A stretch of DNA of 64,000 nt from Methylobacterium sp. UNC378MF (GTDB taxonomy: Bacteria > Pseudomonadota > Alphaproteobacteria > Rhizobiales > Beijerinckiaceae): NCBI RefSeq assembly GCF_900103195.1, contig NZ_FMWU01000007.1:124001-188000 (forward strand), written 5' to 3'. This document shows positions 24,853 through 36,177 of this stretch, in pieces; within the stretch, counting starts at the first letter, position 1, and each line of letters opens with the position of its first letter. Under the pieces are notes generated by a model. That model searched no databases. It was not told where the DNA came from and was given only the letters and a program-made list of their open reading frames with translations. A program made the translations under genes and the position numbers.

Positions 24853-26448
24853 TCACGGCGCGGTCTTGAGCCGCTCCGCCGGCGCGCCGGCCGGGCGCGG
24901 CGAGCCGCCATCGCGAACCTTCAGCGTCTCCGTGTACATCCGTTCGACATCGGCCTTGAACGCCGCACGCGAATCCGGACGCGTGTAGAACATGTGGCCT
25001 CCCGGATAGACCGCGAGGTTCAGGCGGCCGGCGCCGTAGGCGGGGACCTGCGCCAGAAGAAGCTTCGAGGCGAAGTACGGCGTCACGAGATCGGTGAAGC
25101 CGTGCGCGACCAGGACCTGCAGGTGCCCGTCGAGCGCCAATGCGCCCTTGAGATTCGACAGAACCTCCGGGGCCTGCCGGCCTGAGCCCCAGCTCCAGCC
25201 GCGGTTTACGGCGTTGCTCAGCAGCTCGTAGCGCATGTTGGGCACGGGCCATTTGAGCGTCCGCGCGTAGAGGTCAAGCATCGCGCTGGTCAGTGGCGCC
25301 TGGAGCGCGGTGAGCTGCGGGTCCTCGAAGCTCGATTGCGCGGCGTCCGGGTTCGGGTCCCAGCCGGTGACGCCGGTGTCGTAGGCGCTCGCCACTCGGC
25401 CCTCGGCGCGATCAATCTCGCGCTGGACGCTCCGAGTGGAGAGGCGCGCGGCCTGGGCGCGCACCAGGCCGGGATCGAGTCCGACGAGCGGAGCAACCTT
25501 CTCGGTCATCCGCGCGACGGCTGCCGAATCGCTCGGCCCCTTCAGGAGGTCGGCCAGGTACGGACCCGAGGCGTAAGCCTCCGCGTCGCCCAGAAGGGCC
25601 GGCGTCGGAACCGTCCCGGCCCGCTCCAGGGCGCCGGCCGCGAGCGCCGGCAGCTTCAGAACGTAGCCCCACGGATTGGCCCGCGGCGTCTCCAGCGATC
25701 CGAAATCCAGCACCGGCGAGAGCAGCACCAGACCGGAGAGGCCGACACCGATCTCCTCCTGAAGCTTTTCGGCGATCAGCGGACCACGGAAGCCGCCATA
25801 GCTCTCGCCGACGAAGAATTTCGGGCTCGCCATGCGGTCGTTGACGCGCAGGTAGCGGGCGATCACCGCAGCCAGGGTCGACGCATCGGAATCGATCGAC
25901 CAATAGGCTTTGCCGTTGCCGTCCGCGGCCCGGCTGTAGCCGGTGCCGACGGGATCGATGAAGACGAGATCGGTGAAGCCCAGCCACGTCCCGTCATTGG
26001 GCGTGAGCGCCACCGGCTGCGACGGGCTGATGCTGTCCCCGCCGACAGGCAGCCGCCAGGGGCCGATCGCCCCGATGTTCAGATAGGCTGACGCGGCACC
26101 CGGCCCGCCATTCACCGCGAAGGTCACCGGGCGTTCGCGGCCGGCCTCCGGCGCCATCGTGTAGGCGACGTAGGCGATCTCGGCCTGCAGCTTGCCCGCC
26201 TCGTCAACGAGCGGCAGGCTCCCGGCCGTGGCCGTGAAATCGAGGGTCCTGCCATCCGGGAGGGTGACGCTCTGCTTCGTCGTCGAATCCGGCGGCAGCC
26301 GTCGCCCCTCCGGTCCGCGCGGCGCCGGCTTGGTCTCCGTAGGAGGATGACCGTGCGGCATCTCCTGGGCGAGGATGCCCGAGGGCACCGCGATGGCCAG
26401 CGTGAAGGCGAGCGCGGCGCGCGCGAGACGTCTGTTGTGGGGCACCAT
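24853..26448 (-). CDS. Exported S10 family serine carboxypeptidase-like protein
   Basis: A 531-residue alpha/beta-hydrolase of peptidase family S10. The triad is visible as Ser216 in GESYGG, Asp453 in FTDLVTPYF and His485 in GGHMFY. The oxyanion region NGGPGAAS is near residue 118. The N-terminus has an Arg-rich start and a hydrophobic stretch ending in ILAQ, a likely signal peptide, so it acts in the periplasm or outside. A Pro/His-rich linker (HGHPPTETKPAPRGP) follows the signal. ATG 26448 overlaps the holC stop. Substrates are unknown; bacterial S10 homologues are poorly characterised. Confidence 0.88.
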   Translation of the reverse strand: MVPHNRRLARAALAFTLAIAVPSGILAQEMPHGHPPTETKPAPRGPEGRRLPPDSTTKQSVTLPDGRTLDFTATAGSLPLVDEAGKLQAEIAYVAYTMAPEAGRERPVTFAVNGGPGAASAYLNIGAIGPWRLPVGGDSISPSQPVALTPNDGTWLGFTDLVFIDPVGTGYSRAADGNGKAYWSIDSDASTLAAVIARYLRVNDRMASPKFFVGESYGGFRGPLIAEKLQEEIGVGLSGLVLLSPVLDFGSLETPRANPWGYVLKLPALAAGALERAGTVPTPALLGDAEAYASGPYLADLLKGPSDSAAVARMTEKVAPLVGLDPGLVRAQAARLSTRSVQREIDRAEGRVASAYDTGVTGWDPNPDAAQSSFEDPQLTALQAPLTSAMLDLYARTLKWPVPNMRYELLSNAVNRGWSWGSGRQAPEVLSNLKGALALDGHLQVLVAHGFTDLVTPYFASKLLLAQVPAYGAGRLNLAVYPGGHMFYTRPDSRAAFKADVERMYTETLKVRDGGSPRPAGAPAERLKTAP

Positions 26449-26900
26449 CACGCCTTCTTGTTCCAGCGTCCGGACTCGTCCTGCTGCCAGTAGGCGACCG
26501 CGTGGCCCGCCTCCTTGGCCTGCTTCCATTGCTCGCGGGCGCGCAGGAGCGCATCCTGATCGGTCCCGTCGAACAGGATGCAGATCCGCTCATACGCGCC
26601 GGCATCGGGCGGCAGGTCGGCGCCCTCGACCAGGAAGCGGATCGAGGCCGCGTTGGGGTTCACGTCCCGAAGCGTCAGCACCACCGGCTGGCTCGCCGCA
26701 TCGGGCTCGCGGTCGGTGCCATGCGGCAGGAAGCTCTCGTCGGAATAGGTCCACAGGTGGTCGTCCAGCGCCTGCAGACGCTCCTCGCTCGCCGCCTGGA
26801 TCGCGGCCTGCCAGCCGCGGTCCAGCGAGCGCTCGACCAGATTCGGCAGCACCCGTTCCAGGGGCTGCCGCTGCATGTGATAGAAGAGGATCTCGGTCAC
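26448..26900 (-). CDS. holC: DNA polymerase III subunit chi (HolC)
   Basis: A 150-residue protein matching the chi subunit, which links the clamp-loader complex to single-strand-binding protein. The family pattern is present: an EILFYHMQRQPLERVLP start, a central helix ERSLDRGWQAAI, the DDHLWTYSDESFLPHG motif near residue 50, and the C-terminal RICILFDGTDQDALLRAREQWK. It overlaps the following peptidase gene by one base of its stop (ATGA). Confidence 0.92.
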   Translation of the reverse strand: MTEILFYHMQRQPLERVLPNLVERSLDRGWQAAIQAASEERLQALDDHLWTYSDESFLPHGTDREPDAASQPVVLTLRDVNPNAASIRFLVEGADLPPDAGAYERICILFDGTDQDALLRAREQWKQAKEAGHAVAYWQQDESGRWNKKA

Positions 26901-26957
26901 GACCTCGACGATATAGGGCTCCGGGCCGCCGCGCGAGCAGCGGCGCGGAGCCGCGGC

Positions 26958-28742
<1,785 letters not shown>

Positions 28743-29162
28743 TCAGCGCGACTGCGGCGCTTCCGGAACCGCCGGCTGGGCGGGCGCGGCCGGCTGTGCG
28801 GGTGCGGTCGCGGGCACCCGGTCCTGCTGCTGGCGCAGCGTGTCGAGCAGATTGTCGGCGCCGGTCGGCTGCTTGGCGGGCTGGCCCGAGGTCTGCGGCG
28901 CGCCGGTGTCGAGGATCGATTTCGGCGCCGCGGAGCGGTGGGACAGGATGGCCAGGACCAGGCTGGTGGTGAAGAACAGGGCCGCCAGGATCGCGGTCGC
29001 CCGGGTGAGGGCGTTGGCCTGGCCGCGGCCGGTCATGAAGCCGGCGACCCCGCCGCCTCCGCCGCCGCCCAGGCCGAGCCCGCCCTCGGAGCGCTGAAGC
29101 AGCACGACGCCGATCAGCGCGAGCACGATGATGAGGTGGACGACGATCAGGACGGTCTGCAT
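28743..29162 (-). CDS. secG: Preprotein translocase subunit SecG
   Basis: Small accessory subunit of the SecYEG channel. The 139-residue protein has two membrane segments (VLIVVHLIIVLALIGVVLL and TAILAALFFTTSLVLAILS) joined by the conserved LLQRSEGGLGLGGGGGG loop. A long Pro/Ala/Gln-rich C-terminal tail (from about residue 85) makes it longer than the roughly 110-residue E. coli protein, as is common in Rhizobiales. The usual neighbour tpiA lies upstream but is separated by a plus-strand gene. Confidence 0.95.
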   Translation of the reverse strand: MQTVLIVVHLIIVLALIGVVLLQRSEGGLGLGGGGGGGVAGFMTGRGQANALTRATAILAALFFTTSLVLAILSHRSAAPKSILDTGAPQTSGQPAKQPTGADNLLDTLRQQQDRVPATAPAQPAAPAQPAVPEAPQSR

Positions 29163-29470
29163 CGGTGTTCCGGGATCTTCTTCAGCGCCGCGCGCCGGCA
29201 GCGGGCACCGGGAGACGAACGCACGATGGCCGGCGCCCGCGATCGTTTCCGGTGCTCCTCGGCACGCATGCGTGCGACGGGAAGCTCGTGGGCGACTTCG
29301 CGGGCGGACCGGCCGGAATTCGGCGACGGCATACACCACCGGCAGCCCGTCGCCAACCTGACGGGCGCGGCCGGTTGTCCGCATCGGCTCTCGCCTTCGG
29401 CCGCGCCGCGTGCTCTCTCCCCGGGCGAGGGCCGCCGAGCGAACGTGCAGCCCCGTCCGGGAGGCAAACC
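29163..29470. other. Intergenic region between divergent secG and the NTF2-like gene
   Basis: 308 bases holding the promoters of secG (minus) and the NTF2-like gene (plus). The only clear element is a GGGAGG ribosome site about five bases before the ATG at 29471. Frames through the region have no recognisable protein. Confidence 0.4.
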
Positions 29471-29926
29471 ATGTCCGTGTCACGCCGAGCGGCGCTTGCC
29501 GCCGCCATCGCCGCGCCCGTTCTGATCCGGTCGGTCCCCGGGATTGCGGCCGGAACCGACGCCGGCGACGCCGCCGCCGTGGAGCAGGCCGTCGATGCCT
29601 TGACCAAGGCGCTGTTGGCCGCGGACGGACCCGCCCTCGACGCCCTGGTTCTCGACGGGCTGAGCTATGGCCATTCCAGCGGCTTGGTGCAGGACAAGGC
29701 GGCGTTCGTCGAGACGCTCACCAGCAAGCGCTCGGCTTTCCCGAGCATCACCCTGTCGGACCGCTCCGTCTCGGTGGTCGGCGACGATGCCGTCGCCCGA
29801 CATGTCTTCACCGGCGAGGTCGTCTCAGGCGGCAAGACGGCGCCGGTGCATATCGGCGTAATGCAGGTCTGGCACCGCGAAGGCGGACGTTGGCGGCTGC
29901 TCGCCCGTCAGGCGTTCAAGATCTGA
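29471..29926 (+). CDS. Exported NTF2-like (SnoaL/DUF4440) protein
   Basis: A 151-residue protein with a likely export signal: SRRAALAAAIAAP, a twin-arginine-like or Sec signal, ending near AGIAAG at about residue 28. The mature part is a small NTF2-like cone fold: an N-terminal helix (VEQAVDALTKALLAADGPALDAL), then beta strands ending in VWHREGGRWRLLARQAF, typical of SnoaL-like/DUF4440 proteins. The reaction is unknown. It is inserted in opposite orientation between tpiA and secG. Confidence 0.8.
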   Translation: MSVSRRAALAAAIAAPVLIRSVPGIAAGTDAGDAAAVEQAVDALTKALLAADGPALDALVLDGLSYGHSSGLVQDKAAFVETLTSKRSAFPSITLSDRSVSVVGDDAVARHVFTGEVVSGGKTAPVHIGVMQVWHREGGRWRLLARQAFKI

Positions 29927-30010
29927 TGCTACGCCCGCGCGATCGCCCCGCACCGTCTTTTCGAGCGAAGCGATCCGGTTGCGCGGTGCCTTCGGACCGC
30001 CGATGCGCCG

Positions 30011-30772
30011 TCAGGCGTAGGCGGCGCAGATCCCCAGGAAATCTTCGGCCACGAGGCTCGCGCCGCCGACCAGCGCACCGTCGACGTTCTCGACGGACAG
30101 AAGCTCACGGGCATTCCCCGGCTTCACCGAGCCGCCGTAGAGGATTCGGATCTTGTGCGCCTCGTCGCCCACGAGCTTGTCGAGCATCTCGCGCAGGGAG
30201 GCGTGGACTTCCGCGATGTCGCGGGGCGTCGGCGTCCGCCCGGAGCCGATCGCCCAGACCGGCTCGTAGGCGATCACCGTGTCGGCCGCCGTGGCACCCT
30301 TCGGCAGGCCGATGGCGAGCTGCGCGCGGACGATGTCGAGGGCGCGGCCCTGCTCGCGCTCCTCAATGGTCTCGCCGACGCAGATGATACCGCACAGACC
30401 CGCGCGCCGGGCACCCAGCGCCTTGGCGTGGACGCCGTCGTCGGTCTCGTGGTGGTAGGCCCGGCGCTCGGAATGGCCGACGATCACGTATTTGGCGCCG
30501 AGATCGGCGAGCATCTCGGCCGAGATCGAACCGGTGAAGGCGCCGCTCGGGCGGGCATGCAGATTCTGGCCACCGATGGCGATCGGCGAGCCGGCGACGG
30601 CCGCCACGCAGGAGCTGATCAAGGTCGCCGGCGGGCAGATCAGCACGTCGATCCGCGACGCGAGGTCCGGCGACAGCCCATCGCGAATCGCCTCGACCAC
30701 CTGGATGGATGCCCGGGTCCCGTTCATCTTCCAGTTGCCGGCGACAAGCGGCCTGCGCCCCGACTGCGTCAT
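30011..30772 (-). CDS. tpiA: Triosephosphate isomerase
   Basis: Interconverts dihydroxyacetone phosphate and glyceraldehyde 3-phosphate. The 253-residue TIM barrel shows all active-site segments: GNWKMNG (catalytic Lys near residue 14), IVGHSERR (His), [11 protein letters not shown] (Glu) and [11 protein letters not shown] (phosphate loop). It is divergent from the PpiD-like gene across 187 bases. Confidence 0.97.
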   Translation of the reverse strand: MTQSGRRPLVAGNWKMNGTRASIQVVEAIRDGLSPDLASRIDVLICPPATLISSCVAAVAGSPIAIGGQNLHARPSGAFTGSISAEMLADLGAKYVIVGHSERRAYHHETDDGVHAKALGARRAGLCGIICVGETIEEREQGRALDIVRAQLAIGLPKGATAADTVIAYEPVWAIGSGRTPTPRDIAEVHASLREMLDKLVGDEAHKIRILYGGSVKPGNARELLSVENVDGALVGGASLVAEDFLGICAAYA

Positions 30773-30959
30773 TCCTGCCCTCGCTCTGCCGCGGCCTTTC
30801 CCGATGTTGCCGGGGCCTACCAGAGCGAGCTTGGGCGTGCAAACCGCCGGGAGCGCCCGAGCCTTTGCCTGTGGACGCGAATGGTCTATCGCGGTCGGCT
30901 CTCAGGGACAGCGCCGGCCCGGCGACGGGCTGGCTGCCGAAGGTACTCGATCACAGACC

Positions 30960-32861
30960 ATGCTTCAGGGCATCCGCAACGCCAGCCAGCACTGGCTCGG
31001 CAAGATCGTCTTGACGATCATCTTCACGCTGCTGATCGCCGGCGTCGGGATCTTCGGCGTCGAGGAGTTCTTCCGCGGCGGCGCGAGCAACACGGTGGCG
31101 ACCGTCGGCAGCACGCCGATCACCGCCGAGCAGGTGCGCCAAGCCTATCAAAACCAGCTGCAGCGCTATCAGACGCAGCTCAAGCGTCCGCTCACGCCCG
31201 ATCAGGCGCGGATGCTCGGTCTCGACCGGCAGGTCATGTCCCAGCTGATCACCGAGGCCGCCCTCGATCAGAAGACCCACGATCTCGGCCTCGTCGTGCC
31301 GGATAGCGCGGTGATCAAGGCGATCCACGAGGAGAAGAGCTTCCAGAACCAGCAGGGCCAGTTCGAGCCGCAGCTCTTCTACCAGACCCTGCAGCGCGCG
31401 GGCCTCAACGAGGGCATGTTCGTGCGCGAGCAGCGCTCCGTCATCGCGCGTCTGCAACTCGCCGAGGCGGTGTCGTCGGACCTGCATGTGCCGGTCGCCA
31501 TGCGGGAGGCTGTCCACCGCTACACCACCGAGCGCCGCGCCGCCGCCTACCTGATGCTGACGCCCTCGGTGGCGGGCCAGATTCCCGAGCCGACCGACGA
31601 CGAGCTGAAGACCTGGTACGAGGCCAACAAAGCCGGATTCCGGGCGCCGGAGTTCCGGGCGGCCAGCCTCCTCTTGGTCGAGCCGGAGGCGATGGCGAAG
31701 CCGGACGCGATCACGGAGGCCGATGCCCGCGCCGCCTACGCGCTCAACAAGGATCGCTACGGCGCGCCCGAGAAGCGCACCATCCAGCAGATCGTCTTCC
31801 CCGATACGGCCGCGGCCGAGGCGGCCCGCAAGGCGATCACGGATGGCTCCAAGACGTTCGAGGCGGTGGCGACCGAGCGCGGCACCGACGACAAGGATCT
31901 GACGCTGGGCACGCTGACCAGGAGCGAGCTGTTCGACAAGGCGGTGGCCGACGCCGCCTTCGCGCTGCCGGAGGGCGGCGTGAGCCAGCCGGTCCAGGGC
32001 CGCTTCGGCACGGTGCTGCTGCGGGTGACCAAGATCGAGCCCGGGACGGTGAAGCCCTTCGAGGCCGTCGAGGGCGAGATCCGCAAGGCCCTCGCTCTGG
32101 CCCGCGCCCGCGACGCGATGGAGACGACACGCGACGCGATCGAGGATCAGCGCGCCGGCGCCAAGCCGCTGGCCGACATCGCGGCGGAGCGCGCGCTCAA
32201 GCTGGTCGCCGTCAAGGCCGTCGACGCCAACGGCAAGGGTCCGGACGGGCAGCGTGTCGCCGATATCCCCGATCCGGACACCACGCTGCCGGCCCTGTTC
32301 CGCGCCGAGATCGGCGGCGACAACGAGCCCCTGCGCACCAAGACCGGCGGCTATGTCTGGTACGACGTCACCGGGATCGACGCCGCGCACGACAAGCCCC
32401 TCGATCAGGTCAAGGACGGCGTGAAGGCCGGCTGGACCGCGACCGAGATCGCCAAGCGCCTTCAGGCCAAGGGGCGCGAGCTGGTCGAGAAGATCAACAA
32501 GGGCGAGACGATGGAAGCCGCCGCCCAGGAGGTCGGCGTCAACCTGCAGGAGGCGCAGGATCTCGCGCGCAACCAGGCCAAGGACATGCTCAAGCCGGAC
32601 GACGTGAACCTGATCTTCGCGACGCCGGTGGGCAAGGCCGGCACGGCGGCGGCCGGGGATTCGCGGGCGGTCTTCAAGGTCACGGCGGCGACGGTTCCGG
32701 CCTTCGTGGCCGACAGCCCCAGCGACAAGCAGATCACGCAGAGCTTCCAGGCCGCCCTCGCGGACGACGTGCTGTCCCAGTACATCAGCGAGGTCCAGAA
32801 GAACGCGGGCGTCAAGGTCGATGCGCCGGCCCTGCGCCGCGCCATCGGCGGCGAGTATTGA
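30960..32861 (+). CDS. PpiD-like membrane-anchored periplasmic peptidyl-prolyl isomerase
   Basis: A 633-residue periplasmic foldase. It has a short cytoplasmic start and one membrane anchor (residues about 16-36, IVLTIIFTLLIAGVGIFGV). A SurA_N-type chaperone domain follows (VGSTPITAEQVRQAYQNQL onward), then a parvulin-like rotamase region near residues 245-360 (RTIQQIVF, LGTLTRSELF, GGVSQPVQGRFGTVLLRV). The C-terminus ends with a helical region. It helps fold proteins that have crossed the inner membrane. It ends three bases before trpE and may share a transcript with the trp genes. Confidence 0.9.
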   Translation: MLQGIRNASQHWLGKIVLTIIFTLLIAGVGIFGVEEFFRGGASNTVATVGSTPITAEQVRQAYQNQLQRYQTQLKRPLTPDQARMLGLDRQVMSQLITEAALDQKTHDLGLVVPDSAVIKAIHEEKSFQNQQGQFEPQLFYQTLQRAGLNEGMFVREQRSVIARLQLAEAVSSDLHVPVAMREAVHRYTTERRAAAYLMLTPSVAGQIPEPTDDELKTWYEANKAGFRAPEFRAASLLLVEPEAMAKPDAITEADARAAYALNKDRYGAPEKRTIQQIVFPDTAAAEAARKAITDGSKTFEAVATERGTDDKDLTLGTLTRSELFDKAVADAAFALPEGGVSQPVQGRFGTVLLRVTKIEPGTVKPFEAVEGEIRKALALARARDAMETTRDAIEDQRAGAKPLADIAAERALKLVAVKAVDANGKGPDGQRVADIPDPDTTLPALFRAEIGGDNEPLRTKTGGYVWYDVTGIDAAHDKPLDQVKDGVKAGWTATEIAKRLQAKGRELVEKINKGETMEAAAQEVGVNLQEAQDLARNQAKDMLKPDDVNLIFATPVGKAGTAAAGDSRAVFKVTAATVPAFVADSPSDKQITQSFQAALADDVLSQYISEVQKNAGVKVDAPALRRAIGGEY

Positions 32862-32864
32862 GGC

Positions 32865-34385
32865 ATGGCCGACGCGCCCGATTATGCGGCCTTTGCGGCG
32901 CGCTACGCGGCCGGACAGCCGAGCCTCGTCGCGATCAGCCTCGTGGCGGATCTGGAGACGCCAGTCGCGGCGTTCCTCAAGCTGCGCGCCGGCCATTCCG
33001 GGCCGGCCTTCCTCCTCGAATCGGTCGAGGGCGGGGCCGTCCGCGGCCGGTACTCCATGATCGGCCTCGATCCGGACCTGATCTGGCGCTGCCGGGACGG
33101 CACGCCGGCGGTCGCGCGGAGCGGCGATCTCACGCGGTTCGAGCCGGACGGCCGGGCGCCGCTGGCGAGCCTGCGGGCGCTGATTGCCGAGAGCGCGATC
33201 GGCGAGGCGGACGGCCAGGATCTGCCCCCGATGGCGGCCGGCCTGTTCGGCTATCTCGGCTACGACATGGTCCGCGCCATGGAGCGGCTGCCGGAGCCCA
33301 ACCCGGATCCGCTCGGCGTGCCGGATGCGATCCTGATGCGTCCCCGCGTGATGGTCGTCTTCGACTCCATCCGCGACCTGATCACCGTCGTGTCGCCGGT
33401 CCGGCCCGTCGACGGCGTCGCGGCCCGCGCCGCCTATGAGGACGCGCTCCAGCGCCTCGACCGCGTGGCCGCTGCCCTGGAGGGGCCCCTGCCGATCGAG
33501 GCGCGGGTGGACCTGTCCGCCGTCGCCCATCCCGAACCGGTCTCGAACACGCCGCCCGATGCGTTCTTCGGCATGGTGGCGCGCGCCAAGGAGTACATCG
33601 TCGCGGGCGACGTGTTCCAGGTGGTGCTGTCCCAGCGCTTCTCGGCGCCGTTCACCCTGCCGGCCTTCAGCCTATATCGCTCCCTCCGGCGCACGAACCC
33701 GGCGCCGTTCCTGTGCTACCTCGATTTCGAGACCTTTCAGATCGTCTGCTCCTCGCCGGAGATCCTCGTGCGGGTGCGCGAGGGCACCGTCACGGTCCGC
33801 CCGATCGCCGGTACCCGCCGCCGCGGCGCCACCCCGGCCGAGGATGCCGCTCTCGCCGAGGAACTCCTCGCCGACCCGAAGGAGCGGGCCGAGCACCTGA
33901 TGCTGCTCGATCTCGGCCGCAACGATGCCGGCCGGGTCTCTCGGATCGGCAGCGTCCGCGTGACCGACTCGTTCTTCATCGAGCGCTACAGCCAGGTCAT
34001 GCACATCGTGTCGAATGTCGAGGGCGATCTTGACCCGCGCCACGATCCGCTCGACGCCCTGGCGGCCGGCTTCCCGGCCGGGACGGTCTCCGGCGCGCCG
34101 AAGGTGCGGGCCATGGAGATCATCGACGAGTTGGAGCGCGAGAAGCGCGGCCCCTATGCCGGCTGCATCGGCTATTTCGGTGCCCGGGGCGAGATGGACA
34201 CCTGCATCGTCCTGCGCACCGCCGTGGTGAAGGACGGCCAGATGCATGTCCAGGCCGGAGCCGGGATCGTCTACGATTCGGATCCCGCCTCCGAGCAACA
34301 GGAATGCGTCAACAAGGCCAAGGCGCTGTTCCGGGCTGCCGAGGAGGCGGTGCGCTTCGCCGCGCAGGCGAAACGCGGGCAGTAG
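32865..34385 (+). CDS. trpE: Anthranilate synthase component I
   Basis: Converts chorismate to anthranilate using ammonia supplied by TrpG, the first committed step of tryptophan synthesis. The 506-residue protein has the N-terminal feedback-binding region (FLLESVEGGAVRGRYSMIG near residue 50) and the chorismate-binding C-terminal domain (FQVVLSQRFS, IVCSSPEIL, PIAGTRRRGATPAEDAAL, EHLMLLDLGRNDAGRV, FPAGTVSGAPKVRAMEII, GAGIVYDSDPASE). No leader peptide is visible. It starts three bases after the PpiD-like gene. Confidence 0.96.
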   Translation: MADAPDYAAFAARYAAGQPSLVAISLVADLETPVAAFLKLRAGHSGPAFLLESVEGGAVRGRYSMIGLDPDLIWRCRDGTPAVARSGDLTRFEPDGRAPLASLRALIAESAIGEADGQDLPPMAAGLFGYLGYDMVRAMERLPEPNPDPLGVPDAILMRPRVMVVFDSIRDLITVVSPVRPVDGVAARAAYEDALQRLDRVAAALEGPLPIEARVDLSAVAHPEPVSNTPPDAFFGMVARAKEYIVAGDVFQVVLSQRFSAPFTLPAFSLYRSLRRTNPAPFLCYLDFETFQIVCSSPEILVRVREGTVTVRPIAGTRRRGATPAEDAALAEELLADPKERAEHLMLLDLGRNDAGRVSRIGSVRVTDSFFIERYSQVMHIVSNVEGDLDPRHDPLDALAAGFPAGTVSGAPKVRAMEIIDELEREKRGPYAGCIGYFGARGEMDTCIVLRTAVVKDGQMHVQAGAGIVYDSDPASEQQECVNKAKALFRAAEEAVRFAAQAKRGQ

Positions 34386-34489
34386 CCGAGCCGCGCGTCG
34401 GCTCCGATCCCGCCCACCGGCCGACGCAGATGGTTGACCGCGCGGATGCGAGGGGTCACATCGCCTGCATGCCCGAGCGTGCCGCCGCG

Positions 34490-35104
34490 ATGCCCAACGT
34501 CCTCGTCATCGACAACTACGATTCCTTCACGTGGAATCTCGTGCACCTTATCGGTCCGCTCTGCGGCACGGTCGATGTCGTGCGCAACGACGCGCTCACG
34601 ATTGCCGACATCCGCGCCAAGGCTCCTGACGCGATCGTGCTGTCGCCCGGGCCGTGCACGCCCACTGAGGCGGGCATCTGCCTCGACGTCGTCCGTGACC
34701 TGTCCGAGGAGATCCCGATCTTCGGCGTGTGCCTGGGCCTTCAGGCGATCGGCCAAGCATTCGGCGGCGATGTCGTGCGGGCGCCCCTGCCGCTTCACGG
34801 CAAGGTCTCGACGATCCGGCACGGCGCGCGCGGCCTGTTCCGCGGCTTGAACGACAGCTTCGAGGCGACCCGCTATCACTCCCTCGTTGTCGATCGCGCG
34901 ACCTGCCCGTCGGCGCTGCGGGTCACCGCCGAGGCGGACGGCCTGATCATGGGTCTGGAACATGCCGAGCGCCCGCTCCACGGCGTCCAGTTCCATCCGG
35001 AGAGTATCCGGTCGCAGCACGGCACGGAGATCGTGAAGAACTTCCTGGATCTTGCCGCCGCCTGGAACACGGCGCGTGACAGGACGCGTGCCGACGTGCA
35101 TTGA
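34490..35104 (+). CDS. trpG: Anthranilate synthase component II (glutamine amidotransferase)
   Basis: Releases ammonia from glutamine for TrpE. The 204-residue class I amidotransferase has VIDNYDSFTWNLVH at residues 6-19, LSPGPCTPTEAGI near residue 53, the nucleophile Cys81 in GVCLGLQ, and His169-Glu171 in QFHPES. In-frame ATG 34469 is an alternative start. It is separated from trpE by 104 bases with no gene, and from trpD by 35 bases. Confidence 0.95.
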   Translation: MPNVLVIDNYDSFTWNLVHLIGPLCGTVDVVRNDALTIADIRAKAPDAIVLSPGPCTPTEAGICLDVVRDLSEEIPIFGVCLGLQAIGQAFGGDVVRAPLPLHGKVSTIRHGARGLFRGLNDSFEATRYHSLVVDRATCPSALRVTAEADGLIMGLEHAERPLHGVQFHPESIRSQHGTEIVKNFLDLAAAWNTARDRTRADVH

Positions 35105-35139
35105 CGCCGGGAGGCCGGGGCGGCCCTCCGTCAGAACCC

Positions 35140-36177
35140 ATGGATCGTTTCAGACCCCATCTCGCGAAGGTCGCCGGGGGCCTCGCCCTCGACCGTGCCG
35201 AGTCCCGCGCCGCCTTCGACGACCTGTTGTCGGGCGAGGTGACGCCGGTCCAGGCCGGCGCCTTCCTGACCGCTCTCAAGGTGCGCGGCGAGACCGTCGA
35301 GGAGATCGTCGGCGCCGCAGAGGCCATGCGGGCGCGCATGACGCGCGTCTCGGCGCCGGCGAACGCCATCGACGTCGTCGGCACCGGCGGCGACCATTCC
35401 GGCAGCGTCAACGTGTCGACGCTGGCCGCCATCCTGGTGGCCGCCTGTGGCGTGCCCGTCGCCAAGCACGGCAACCGCGCCGCGACCTCGCGCTCCGGCG
35501 CCGCCGACGTGCTCGCGGCCCTGGGTGTCAGGCTCGGTCTCGACCCCGCTGGGCAGGCGCGCTGTCTCGACGAGGCCGGGCTCTGCTTCCTGTTCGCCCA
35601 GGCCCATCATCCCGCGATGCGCCACGTGGCGGCGGTCCGCTCGGAACTGCCGGTGCGGACGATCTTCAACCTGCTGGGCCCGCTGAGCAATCCGGCCGGC
35701 GTCGGCTACCAGCTCTTCGGCGTCGCCCAGGAGGCACTGGCCGAGCCGCTGACGCGCGTCCTCGCGGAACTCGGCAGCCGTCGGGTCTGGACCGTCCACG
35801 GTTCCGACGGGCTCGACGAGATCACCGTCACCGGCCCGACGCGGGTGGTCGTCCTCGATGACGGCAGGCTGTCCCGCTTCACCATCGATCCGCAGGAATT
35901 CGGGCTGACGCTGCGCGCGCCCGAGGAACTGCGCGGGGGCGATCCCGCCGACAATGCACGGGCGCTCGAGGCCGTTCTGGCAGGCGCCCGCAACGCCTAT
36001 CGGGACATCGCGGTTCTCAATGCGGGGGCTGCACTCGTCGTCGCGGGAGCCGCACAGGCTCTGGCGGACGGGGTCGCGCAGGCGCAGGATGCGGTGGATT
36101 CCGGGGCTGCCCGGGCGACGCTCGCCCGCCTTGTCCGGGCTTCGAACGACCACTCCAACGGGCAGGAGGGCCGATGA
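35140..36177 (+). CDS. trpD: Anthranilate phosphoribosyltransferase
   Basis: Joins phosphoribosyl pyrophosphate to anthranilate. The 345-residue protein has the family motifs [16 protein letters not shown] (PRPP-binding), [23 protein letters not shown] (split near residues 108-130), [14 protein letters not shown] and the [20 protein letters not shown] region. ATG 35140 is the family start. Its stop overlaps the trpC start by four bases (ATGA). Confidence 0.96.
   Translation: MDRFRPHLAKVAGGLALDRAESRAAFDDLLSGEVTPVQAGAFLTALKVRGETVEEIVGAAEAMRARMTRVSAPANAIDVVGTGGDHSGSVNVSTLAAILVAACGVPVAKHGNRAATSRSGAADVLAALGVRLGLDPAGQARCLDEAGLCFLFAQAHHPAMRHVAAVRSELPVRTIFNLLGPLSNPAGVGYQLFGVAQEALAEPLTRVLAELGSRRVWTVHGSDGLDEITVTGPTRVVVLDDGRLSRFTIDPQEFGLTLRAPEELRGGDPADNARALEAVLAGARNAYRDIAVLNAGAALVVAGAAQALADGVAQAQDAVDSGAARATLARLVRASNDHSNGQEGR

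Noticed and set aside
30951..33530. An 859-codon minus-strand frame opposite the PpiD-like gene and trpE
   Set aside because: Both opposite-strand genes have full motif sets; the frame spans two unrelated genes and has shadow composition.
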